Source: a virus
Length of the DNA: 37,929 nt
Virus record (IMG/VR): IMGVR_UViG_3300034073_002127
Coordinates: 1-37,929 of that record
Strand: one strand, 5' to 3'
Position 1 is the stretch's first letter. Each line of letters starts with the position of its first letter. Below the pieces are notes generated by a model. The model had not been told where the DNA came from and searched no databases. It saw only the letters and a list, made by a program, of their open reading frames with translations. Below, piece by piece: positions 1-6,253 of this stretch. The position numbers were made by a program, and so were the translations under genes.

Positions 1-1
1 T

Positions 2-400
2 ATGTCAAAATTTAAAAAAGAGGAAGAATATAGTGAAGAAATTAGTAAAAAAAGATTCCCAGAATATTCTAATCAAGAATTAAGGGAGTTTGAAAAAGAA
101 GTAGAAAAATATCGGGTTGAGAAAGAAGACAAAAAAGGTAAATACACCTATATTGATTTTTGGAAATATTTACAAGATCAGGGTGCTATTTCTAAAGACA
201 ACGCTATCCAAATTACCGGATTTAAATATGTAAAATGTCACGAGCATAAAGATTGTGAAAAAATAGAGTGTGATTTACCTATTTACGAGATTTTAAACGA
301 TAAATGGAGACAACTCTGTAAATTACGAGGTCGGACAGAGTATGCGAAAGCACAAGATTTAAAAAGTTTAGACGGTATAGCAGATAAATTTAAAATTTAA
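2..400 (+). CDS. Hypothetical protein; probable C-terminal part of the replication initiator if the map is circular
   Basis: A 132-residue lysine- and glutamate-rich protein with no domain I recognise. Its ATG is the second base of the window and no upstream sequence is available to judge the start. The unfinished initiator gene at 37220-37929 ends with two bases of a codon. Joined to base 1 they make GTT (Val), and the frame then continues into this ORF without a stop. If the molecule is circular, this is therefore the C-terminal third of a roughly 369-residue initiator and the apparent ATG is internal. The alternative is an independent small gene. The reading frame is certain; its identity is inference. 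Confidence 0.6.
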   Translation: MSKFKKEEEYSEEISKKRFPEYSNQELREFEKEVEKYRVEKEDKKGKYTYIDFWKYLQDQGAISKDNAIQITGFKYVKCHEHKDCEKIECDLPIYEILNDKWRQLCKLRGRTEYAKAQDLKSLDGIADKFKI

Positions 401-402
401 TT

Positions 403-555
403 ATGTCCTGCCTCAAACACAACTACCGCCCTGTAAATAACCGATACAAAGACGGTAAGCCAGTCATCTCTGGTGGCGAATGGGTGACCGAGATAAGATG
501 TGAAGTATGTGACAAGAAGTTTGTAGAGCCGAGGTGGAAGGAGAAAGTTATTTAA
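403..555 (+). CDS. Zinc-ribbon-like microprotein (50 aa)
   Basis: The ATG follows the preceding stop by two bases. The 50-residue product has an N-terminal C-x2-H pair (CLKH) and a C-x2-C knuckle (CEVC) about 30 residues later, which fits a small zinc-binding fold. No family is recognised. It is the first of a run of Cys-rich microproteins on this strand (see 1490, 1701, 1826 and 2247). There is no Shine-Dalgarno sequence, as for most genes here. Confidence 0.6.
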   Translation: MSCLKHNYRPVNNRYKDGKPVISGGEWVTEIRCEVCDKKFVEPRWKEKVI

Positions 556-559
556 CAAC

Positions 560-790
560 AAGATTGTCGGTTCGCTCTAGTATATCTGCGACCTATTTGA
601 GTCTGGGACTGGTAGGTTCGACTCCTACAGAAAATAATAGCACTAAGATATACTAGCGAGAGCCGATAATCAAATCAAAGAGGGTGGGAGATGGGGGATA
701 AACCTATAAAGTTCTAGGGCTTTCCTGGGACGGTAGAGGAATGACACGTGGTAAAAATTCATTCCTACTCCCCACCTCCCACTCTCACAA
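560..790 (+). ncRNA. Structured intergenic RNA candidate, two domains, with a T-arm-like hairpin
   Basis: Domain 1: bases 562-587 can pair with 646-671 (22 of 26 identical to the reverse complement; two of the four differences are G-U pairs if the plus strand is transcribed). Its apical loop holds a perfect T-arm-like hairpin, stem 612-616/624-628 with loop TTCGACT, matching the tRNA T-loop consensus. Domain 2: 679-696 pairs with 770-785 (15 of 16 after a 2-base bulge) and encloses a second stem, 733-742 with 761-768. No tRNA acceptor or anticodon arm can be drawn. No coding frame of note crosses the region. The class is unknown to me and the strand is not firmly settled. Confidence 0.5.
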
Positions 791-840
791 GTCTAGCAAG
801 ATAACTCGTTCTCACTCGTTGAGAATAATAAAAAAATAAT

Positions 841-1290
841 ATGACAAAACAAGAAGCATTAAATAAAATAGAAGAACTAAAGAAGTTTGTAGAGGAAACT
901 GATAAAAAAACAGAAGAAAGGGTTATCGGTATAGCTTTTAAAAATCGTTGGACTGGTGAAATTATATTCCAAAGCACCAAGACTACTTATAAAGAGGCGA
1001 TTATTGAGAAAGGTAATGCTGACCTCAGTAATGCTGACTTCAGTAATGCTGACCTCCGTGATGCTGACCTCCGTGGTGCTTACCTCCGTGATGCTGACCT
1101 CAGTGGTGCTGACCTCAGTGGTGCTGACCTCCGTGATGCTGACCTCCGTGGTGCTGACCTCCGTGGTGCTTACCTCAGTGGTGCTGAATTAAACTGTGCT
1201 AAATTTTTTGGTCGTGGTGGAACTAAAGTCTTAAAAAGAAGTCAATTACCTAGTTTCTTGGGTGCATTAGGATTTATCATTGAGGAATAA
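841..1290 (+). CDS. Pentapeptide-repeat protein
   Basis: A 149-residue protein. The N-terminal third (about 1-58) is charged and probably helical. Residues about 59-120 are tandem pentapeptide repeats of type A(D/N)LxG/x (ADLSN, ADFSN, ADLRD, ADLRG, AYLSG). Such repeats form a right-handed quadrilateral beta-helix, as in MfpA/Qnr-type DNA mimics. The DNA of this part (about 1014-1196) is a near-perfect 15-base tandem repeat alternating GGTGCTGACCTC- and GATGCTGACCTC-type units, so recent expansion is likely. The tail (121-149) is non-repetitive. Whether it protects a topoisomerase, as some family members do, cannot be told. It follows the structured intergenic region directly. Confidence 0.85.
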   Translation: MTKQEALNKIEELKKFVEETDKKTEERVIGIAFKNRWTGEIIFQSTKTTYKEAIIEKGNADLSNADFSNADLRDADLRGAYLRDADLSGADLSGADLRDADLRGADLRGAYLSGAELNCAKFFGRGGTKVLKRSQLPSFLGALGFIIEE

Positions 1291-1323
1291 TTTACTAACC
1301 TAACCGCTAAATAGCTAAAAAAG

Positions 1324-1488
1324 ATGAAAAATAAAATAGGTATATTTCACAGAAGAGTTGTTAGACATTATCCGCCTTTTATTGAATTTAGAAGCACAAA
1401 CATAATTACTATGGGTTATAGTGAAATTGAAATATATATAGGGCAACATTGTTTTTCAATTATTTACAAATCTATCTTTAAAAACTAA
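1324..1488 (+). CDS. Hypothetical microprotein (54 aa)
   Basis: An open frame from an ATG 33 bases after the pentapeptide gene, ending one base before the next gene. The 54 residues are rich in Ile, Tyr and Arg, with alternating hydrophobic residues (IEIYIG) that suggest beta structure. No motif is recognised. Its tight placement in the rightward run supports it being real. Confidence 0.45.
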   Translation: MKNKIGIFHRRVVRHYPPFIEFRSTNIITMGYSEIEIYIGQHCFSIIYKSIFKN

Positions 1489-1489
1489 A

Positions 1490-1687
1490 ATGCCTAAAAC
1501 AAAGAAAATAAAGGGGGTGAAAATACTAAATAGATGGCAATGCTGGGTAATAGGGATATGGTATAGTTTAAGAGAGGGATTGCCGATTGATGGTTGTGAC
1601 TATAAAGAAATTGAATCAGAAAATAAAACAATAATGACTTTAGAGTGCCAAAGATGTGGAAAAATATCAAGTGGTAAAATAATTTAA
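1490..1687 (+). CDS. Small Cys-pair protein (65 aa)
   Basis: The start lies one base after the previous stop. The product begins with a Lys-rich stretch, contains three Trp, and ends with a CQRCG knuckle plus an earlier single Cys (GCDY), so a zinc site is possible but incomplete by eye. It belongs to the run of Cys-containing microproteins in this arm. Function unknown. Confidence 0.5.
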   Translation: MPKTKKIKGVKILNRWQCWVIGIWYSLREGLPIDGCDYKEIESENKTIMTLECQRCGKISSGKII

Positions 1688-1700
1688 CCCCCACCCCAAA

Positions 1701-1829
1701 ATGAAACCCTATAAAGGAAAACTACACTGTCCTAAATGTCCACCAAATAAAGGTTGCAACTCTGACCCAAAATATCGTTGCTTAAATAAAAACTTTACTA
1801 GAAAAGATAAAAGACATAGACCAAAATGA
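1701..1829 (+). CDS. Cys-rich microprotein (42 aa)
   Basis: A 42-residue basic protein with Cys at CPKC, GCN and RCL, consistent with one zinc knuckle. Its stop overlaps the ATG of the next gene (ATGA), the coupling used throughout this operon. No family recognised. Confidence 0.45.
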   Translation: MKPYKGKLHCPKCPPNKGCNSDPKYRCLNKNFTRKDKRHRPK

Positions 1830-1954
1830 AACTCTACGATAACAGAAGAAAAGCTGATAAAAGATGCCCCAAGTGTAATGCTATAATGGTTCGGCTAAAG
1901 AAAGAATGGGGCTGTGCGTTTTGTAAAATTAGAATTAAGCATAAATTAAAATGA
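1826..1954 (+). CDS. Zinc-ribbon microprotein (42 aa)
   Basis: A 42-residue very basic protein with two clear knuckles, CPKC and CAFC, separated by about 13 residues: a minimal Cys4 zinc ribbon. Four-base ATGA overlaps link it to the genes on both sides (1701 and 1951), which supports translation by coupling. A nucleic-acid-binding role is plausible from its charge but not shown. Confidence 0.55.
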   Translation: MKLYDNRRKADKRCPKCNAIMVRLKKEWGCAFCKIRIKHKLK

Positions 1955-2250
1955 AACATATAGAAAAAATTGAGTCAGATTTATTTGAACTTATAAAAGA
2001 AGGACACGAAGCTGTTATCAATTACGAAGAAGTAGATGAATACCGAGCAAAGGTCAAATCCTTCCTCCGCTCCTCTCACACCTCGTTCATCCAAAACCTC
2101 ATCCAAAGAGTGGAGGGGGAAAGGAAAGACACAGAGTTTGAAATAAGTGCTGATATGGAGTTTGGAAAAGGTAGAGTAGAAGATTATAGGTTTGGATATA
2201 ATGAAGCCCTAGATACTATTATTAAAATGTTAAAAGAAGAAATAGAATGA
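1951..2250 (+). CDS. Hypothetical protein (99 aa)
   Basis: A 99-residue mostly helical, charged protein with predicted amphipathic stretches at both ends. It overlaps its neighbours by ATGA on both sides (1826-1954 and 2247). No motif is recognised. The operon context, with several Cys-pair microproteins, is the only clue. Confidence 0.6.
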   Translation: MKHIEKIESDLFELIKEGHEAVINYEEVDEYRAKVKSFLRSSHTSFIQNLIQRVEGERKDTEFEISADMEFGKGRVEDYRFGYNEALDTIIKMLKEEIE

Positions 2251-2666
2251 ATAGACAAGTAAAAAGTAAATGTTGTGATGCTGAATTGAAGGTTTCACAA
2301 GCCGATGAAGGAACTTGTTGTTTTATATGCACCAAGTGTGGTAAACCATCAGATATGAAAGTAGAAGTGCCAATGGATGCTAAACAATACCAAGATGATA
2401 TTAAAGCAGGGGTGGATATGAACAAAAACTGTCTAGAGCAAGTTTACGGCACTAAAGACTACCCTTCCTTCTGGAAGACTATCGTTGAGAGCAAAGAAGG
2501 AAAGGCGTGGTATAAGGAAATGATGAAACGGTTTAGGAAAATGGCAGATGCACCGATAGGCAAAGTCACCGAACACTGCTTTGATGTAGACGAATCGTTT
2601 GAGTGCGGTTGGATGTCGCCAGCCCACTGGCGTGAGTTTGTTAAATTTATTAAACAACTAAAATGA
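2247..2666 (+). CDS. Hypothetical protein with N-terminal zinc ribbon (139 aa)
   Basis: Residues about 9-32 hold KCCDAEL and CFICTKCG, giving a Cys4 zinc-ribbon pattern. The remainder is a charged, Trp-containing domain with no recognised family, including a conserved-looking stretch around CGWMSPAHW. ATGA overlaps couple it to 1951 and 2663. The ribbon suggests nucleic-acid or protein binding; the rest is unknown. Confidence 0.6.
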   Translation: MNRQVKSKCCDAELKVSQADEGTCCFICTKCGKPSDMKVEVPMDAKQYQDDIKAGVDMNKNCLEQVYGTKDYPSFWKTIVESKEGKAWYKEMMKRFRKMADAPIGKVTEHCFDVDESFECGWMSPAHWREFVKFIKQLK

Positions 2667-2833
2667 AAAAAAAAACAAAAGTAAAAAAGGGAACTATTAA
2701 AGCGTATATGTGGAATAGTGCATTACCACAATGTAATATACTTTCGTTTGATAAAGGCACGGCTGAATTTCTGGCAGGTTTTGGTGAGTTATATGAGGTA
2801 GAGATTAAAAGTTTTAAGAAATTAAAAAAATGA
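2663..2833 (+). CDS. Hypothetical microprotein (56 aa)
   Basis: It starts within the stop of the previous gene (ATGA) and ends in the ATGA of the next. The 56 residues have a poly-Lys head, a central hydrophobic segment and a Lys-rich tail. No motif is recognised; support comes from the unbroken chain of overlapping starts and stops. Confidence 0.45.
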   Translation: MKKKTKVKKGTIKAYMWNSALPQCNILSFDKGTAEFLAGFGELYEVEIKSFKKLKK

Positions 2834-3012
2834 AATTACAAGAGAAAAAAGTAGTGCAATTAGTTATTGAGGAAGATGAAATTCAAATGGTTTATCAAGC
2901 CCTGAAATATGCTTTACACCGTATTACCAAACATCGTAAAGCAGGGTCGGTTGGGACTGAAGACCAAGTGAGAAAGTTCATTGAAGAATTTGATAGACAA
3001 TTAAGAAAATGA
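2830..3012 (+). CDS. Hypothetical protein (60 aa)
   Basis: A 60-residue helical protein, amphipathic in the middle (QMVYQALKYALHRI) with charged ends. It is coupled by ATGA to both 2663 and a 21-codon peptide at 3009. No family recognised. Confidence 0.5.
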   Translation: MKLQEKKVVQLVIEEDEIQMVYQALKYALHRITKHRKAGSVGTEDQVRKFIEEFDRQLRK

Positions 3013-3074
3013 AAGTATTTATCTTAATATTTTGGGTGTCGTTGTTATTATGGGCATTGCAAACATTTTATTAA
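3009..3074 (+). CDS. Tiny membrane peptide (21 aa)
   Basis: A 21-residue, almost wholly hydrophobic peptide (Phe, Leu, Ile, Trp) that starts in the ATGA overlap with 2830-3012. It could be a single transmembrane peptide. So short an ORF in AT-rich DNA could also be chance; the coupling is the main support. Confidence 0.3.
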   Translation: MKVFILIFWVSLLLWALQTFY

Positions 3075-3084
3075 ATGATATAAT
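3057..3084 (+). promoter_or_regulatory. Putative sigma70-type promoter, near-leaderless
   Basis: TTGCAA (3057-3062), 16 bases, then TATAAT (3079-3084). The expected transcription start falls about three bases before the ATG at 3094, so the mRNA would be nearly leaderless. Confidence 0.4.
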
Positions 3085-3093
3085 TAAAACAAT

Positions 3094-3279
3094 ATGAAAA
3101 AAGCAATTTTAATCTCAATTATAAGTTTAGTAGCAGGAGCGCTCTTGGTCTTAGAAGGATATTTTGTCTATACCGTGATCCGAACACAGAATCAGGTAGA
3201 GAAGAATACAGCTACCATAAGCCAGATCGTTCAATTCTTAAATTCACAAGTAGCAAAAAATACACCAGAAGTTAAATAA
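3094..3279 (+). CDS. Single-pass membrane protein with short coiled-coil tail (61 aa)
   Basis: Residues about 4-28 form one hydrophobic helix after a KK start, followed by a heptad-like polar segment (about 30-55). The likely topology is an N-terminal anchor with the coil outside. No Cys lipobox is seen. It follows a good promoter and precedes the 3303/GroEL pair. It may be an accessory envelope or lysis protein, but nothing identifies it. Confidence 0.55.
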   Translation: MKKAILISIISLVAGALLVLEGYFVYTVIRTQNQVEKNTATISQIVQFLNSQVAKNTPEVK

Positions 3280-3302
3280 TTTATTAGTTAATTAAAAAAT
3301 CT

Positions 3303-3509
3303 ATGGAAGAACCAATTACATTTTCATCTTCAGATTACGCCACTCGTGCGGATCTTGAAAGTGAAATAGTTAGAGTTTGTGGCAACAATATTGAAGCGAA
3401 CGAAACGGCCGGACATATAATTTCCGGCACCGAGGCAGACCTGAAAAGGCTTGGCCTCTCTTTATCAACCCGTATTTACGGAGTTAAGTGTGAAATAACA
3501 AATGACTAA
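3303..3509 (+). CDS. Hypothetical protein upstream of GroEL (68 aa)
   Basis: A 68-residue acidic protein. It overlaps the start of the chaperonin gene by eight bases, so the two are probably translated together. It sits where a GroES gene would be in a bacterial groESL operon. However, it is shorter than GroES (about 95 residues), and I see neither the mobile-loop hydrophobic triplet nor a beta-barrel pattern. Function unknown. Confidence 0.55.
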   Translation: MEEPITFSSSDYATRADLESEIVRVCGNNIEANETAGHIISGTEADLKRLGLSLSTRIYGVKCEITND

Positions 3510-5109
3510 AAAAATTATATCTGTCGGGAAGGCGTGCAGGGATCAATTATTGGAAGGAGTCAAAATCCTAGATGTTTTAGTGGGTAATACTTTGGGTCCA
3601 AAAGGGCGAAACTGTATTATTCAGCAAAAATACAAAGCACCGCTTATCACCAATGACGGTGTGACTATTGCTCGAAATACTTATTTAGATAATCCGGTGG
3701 CGGATCTTGGCCTGCAAACCATTGTGGAGGCGGCAATGAAGACCAATGAGAAAGCTGGCGACGGCACAAGCACCACAGTTGTATTAGCTTGTAAAGTGGT
3801 AGAAACCTGTTTTGAAAGATTAGCTTATGATGTCCTTGGTGCTGGGGCTGATGCAATGACAATGTTCCGTGAGATACATAAGGCTAAGGAAATTGTTATT
3901 GAAAAACTAAAAGCAATGTCTAGACCGGTGGCTAGTTTTGAAGAGTTAAATCAAATTATTGCGATCTCTTTGGAAAACGAGGAATTTGCCAAGGTGATTG
4001 CTGGAATGATTGAAGCCCTCGGTGAGAAAGGCTATATCTCCGTAGAAGATAATTTTAATACTAAATACTCCATTGAGCCTGAAACCATTACAGGTATGAA
4101 ATTCTATGGAACTTATGCTAGTCCAATTATGATAACTAATACCAAGAAGGAAGCAGTATGGACTGATACCCCTGTTCTTGTGTGTAATCACGAAATAGAA
4201 AACACCGGAGGCCTTACACCATTACTCAAAGAATTAAACGCCAACGGTAAAATGAAATTAGCCATTGTGGCTGAAAAATTTGATAAGCAATTTATTCGAA
4301 GTATTGCTTATTCAATGAAAGTAGCGCGTGAAGGAGCGGTTGGCCCGGACGGAAAGCAATACGAAGCAATGAAAATTCTAGCAGTTAAAGCTCCGTCAAT
4401 GACCACCGAGCAATTAGAAGACGTGGCTGTCTATGTCAAAGGAGCTTTTGTAAATAAGAATCTAGGAGTGGAATTGAATAAAGTCAAATACCAAGACCTT
4501 GGTTTTGCTAAGAAGATTATTGTGAACGAAGATGATGTAATTATTTCTGGTGGTGCTGGTGAGGGTGATTTGGTAGATGAAAGAGTTAAACTGATTGAAG
4601 AGCATTTAGCAATGGAGAAGGACCCAGCTTTTGCCGAAAGATTAAAGAGAAGAATTGGCTCACTCCGTTCTGGTGTGGGCATAATCCGAGTCGGTGCCTC
4701 CACTGAAAGCGAAAGAGGTTATTTGAAATTAAAGATTGAAGATGCTGTAAATGCAGCCAAAGCGGCAATGGCTGAAGGTGTAGTAGCTGGAGGTGGTAAA
4801 GCCCTAGCTCAAATTGCCGAGGAATTAGGTAAGGATAATATCCTGTATGAAATCTTAAAAGCTCCTTATCAGAGAATTCAAGACAATGCTGGTGGTGTAT
4901 TAGATATTCCAGACACTGTGCTTGATCCGGTAAAGGTAACTCGCCTAGCTATCGAGAACGCTTGCTCGGCTTCTGCCTCCCTTATAACCACTGACTCCGC
5001 TATCGCTGAAAAGAAAGAAACCCTCTGGGATATGCTAGATGATAAATTATACCCAAAGGATGATGAAGATTTTAGAAGTGATGCTAATCAGGACGTAAAG
5101 TTCAAATAA
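3502..5109 (+). CDS. groEL: Phage-encoded GroEL-type chaperonin
   Basis: A 535-residue group I chaperonin, likely an ATP-driven folding ring for capsid or other phage proteins. Equatorial ATP-site motifs are intact: TLGPKGR (30-36), NDG (51-53, Asp52), GDGTSTT (86-92, Asp87), an Asp414 in the ED-x2-NA motif equivalent to E. coli Asp398, and VVAGGG near 427-431. The apical domain is divergent. The segment before VKAP carries an insert of about 15 residues (AREGAVGPDGKQ), and the usual GFGDRRK stretch after it is missing. There is no GGM-type C-terminal tail. No GroES gene was seen in the window. Its place before the terminase genes fits a late morphogenesis role. Confidence 0.95.
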   Translation: MTKKIISVGKACRDQLLEGVKILDVLVGNTLGPKGRNCIIQQKYKAPLITNDGVTIARNTYLDNPVADLGLQTIVEAAMKTNEKAGDGTSTTVVLACKVVETCFERLAYDVLGAGADAMTMFREIHKAKEIVIEKLKAMSRPVASFEELNQIIAISLENEEFAKVIAGMIEALGEKGYISVEDNFNTKYSIEPETITGMKFYGTYASPIMITNTKKEAVWTDTPVLVCNHEIENTGGLTPLLKELNANGKMKLAIVAEKFDKQFIRSIAYSMKVAREGAVGPDGKQYEAMKILAVKAPSMTTEQLEDVAVYVKGAFVNKNLGVELNKVKYQDLGFAKKIIVNEDDVIISGGAGEGDLVDERVKLIEEHLAMEKDPAFAERLKRRIGSLRSGVGIIRVGASTESERGYLKLKIEDAVNAAKAAMAEGVVAGGGKALAQIAEELGKDNILYEILKAPYQRIQDNAGGVLDIPDTVLDPVKVTRLAIENACSASASLITTDSAIAEKKETLWDMLDDKLYPKDDEDFRSDANQDVKFK

Positions 5110-5110
5110 A

Positions 5111-5353
5111 ATGAAAAAGCAAAAAAAGATTAAGGAAAAAACGTATAAAATGTATGGGTATAAAGTGATTTTCTATAGTGAGTATCCTTATAGAAAGGTA
5201 GAGGAAGTTTTAGGAGGTCACCTTGATGAGGCTATGGCCGAATTGGCCGCTGGCTGGAACGATGTAAAGCAAGGTAAAAAGAAAAGACCAACTTATTTTT
5301 TACAAATGAGTAATTCTGAAATTGATGACAGCATAGATAATATATTTAAGTAA
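5111..5353 (+). CDS. Hypothetical protein (80 aa)
   Basis: It starts one base after the GroEL stop. An 80-residue protein with a very basic N-terminus and an acidic C-terminus; residues about 17-60 look like a small alpha/beta domain. No family recognised. It is not GroES-like. Position suggests cotranscription with the chaperonin. Confidence 0.55.
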   Translation: MKKQKKIKEKTYKMYGYKVIFYSEYPYRKVEEVLGGHLDEAMAELAAGWNDVKQGKKKRPTYFLQMSNSEIDDSIDNIFK

Positions 5354-5354
5354 G

Positions 5355-5549
5355 ATGAACAGCCAAGTAGTTAAATTCTTAAAAACTCAAACGGAAGAAG
5401 CCTGTCGAATCAAAGGCATCCCTTATGATAAAAAGTATTTGGCTAGAGTAAAAACAATTTATAACAACACTCCCCGGACAGAAAGAAATGGTTTTACTTT
5501 ATTTGAAAGCAAGAAAAGACTAGCCGGGAATAATCTAGAAACAAAATGA
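5355..5549 (+). CDS. Hypothetical protein (64 aa)
   Basis: A 64-residue basic helical protein linked by ATGA to the next gene. Its last ten codons (RLAGNNLETK) recur, with the same following ATGA, on the minus strand near 24723-24755. There the rest of the gene is lost, so the distal locus is a decayed copy. Function unknown. Confidence 0.55.
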   Translation: MNSQVVKFLKTQTEEACRIKGIPYDKKYLARVKTIYNNTPRTERNGFTLFESKKRLAGNNLETK

Positions 5550-5863
5550 ATTACGAATTAGCAAAGAAATTAAAAGATGCAGGGTTTGTTTTTAAAGAAT
5601 GGTATCTAGAGTGTCATAACGGAGAATCTTCTGAATTAAAATGGGATAATGCTGATTGGGAATATCCAACTCTCTCCGAGCTTATAGAAGCGTGTGGGAA
5701 GGAAATAGACACGATAGAACGAGTCACATCTGGGTGGCGAGCCAGTGGTTCAGTTGAAGATATAGAACTTGGCTACGTTAAAATTGAGGAAATAGGTTCG
5801 ACTATTGAAGAAGCTGTGGCAAATCTTTTCTTATCGATACTAGGAGAAAATGTTAAAGTGTGA
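5546..5863 (+). CDS. Hypothetical protein, paralogue of the minus-strand gene at 24325-24609
   Basis: A 105-residue acidic protein. Its first half is nearly identical to the 94-residue protein encoded at 24325-24609 on the other strand (shared start MNYELAKKLKDAGFVFKEWY and the motif YPTLSELIEACG). The C-terminal halves diverge but both keep an EEAVANL motif. This pattern of a conserved N-terminal module and a variable tail recalls small proteins in other phages that describe themselves only by position. Function unknown. Confidence 0.65.
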   Translation: MNYELAKKLKDAGFVFKEWYLECHNGESSELKWDNADWEYPTLSELIEACGKEIDTIERVTSGWRASGSVEDIELGYVKIEEIGSTIEEAVANLFLSILGENVKV

Positions 5864-5878
5864 TAAAATATAGGGACT

Positions 5879-6253
5879 ATGGCTAAGAAACCAACTATTA
5901 AACAGCAAAGGGCATTGACAAATTTACTAGCAGATGGTGGCTCTAAGGCCTCTGCAATGATTAAAGCTGGTTATTCTCCAAGAACAGCAAGAGATCCAAG
6001 TAAATTATTTGATAGCCCGGTAATGAAACCAGTTATTGATAAACTGGCTCAGCAACTAGAAGATGAACGCCAAGAGGTTTTAGACCGAATGAAAGCTACT
6101 CGTAGCCGAGCAAAATATCGTGACCTAACTTATGCTTTGGATATAGTTACTAAGAATTATCAGCTAGTGACTGGTGGCAGAACAGAGAATGGGGGTATAG
6201 AAGAGTTGGCCACATCTATAAATAATTGGATTAAGAGTTCAAAAAATGACTGA
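5879..6253 (+). CDS. terS: Terminase small subunit-like protein
   Basis: A 124-residue protein directly before the large terminase and overlapping it by eight bases. Residues about 8-45 form a helix-turn-helix-like N-terminal domain with the pattern A-S-A-M-I-K-A-G-Y-S-P-R-T-A common in phage small terminases, followed by a charged helix (about 50-85) that could mediate oligomerisation. It should recognise packaging DNA and recruit the ATPase. Called from position, size and the AGYS HTH pattern. Confidence 0.8.
   Translation: MAKKPTIKQQRALTNLLADGGSKASAMIKAGYSPRTARDPSKLFDSPVMKPVIDKLAQQLEDERQEVLDRMKATRSRAKYRDLTYALDIVTKNYQLVTGGRTENGGIEELATSINNWIKSSKND

Noticed and set aside
560-671. tRNA gene
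   Set aside because: A perfect T-arm is present, but no acceptor, D or anticodon arm fits around it.
956-1192. MLTSV-repeat ORF over the pentapeptide gene
   Set aside because: It is the +1 frame reading of the 15-base repeat; the A(D/N)LxG frame is the known repeat type.
3303-3509. GroES
   Set aside because: Too short, with no GroES mobile loop or barrel pattern, despite the position next to GroEL.
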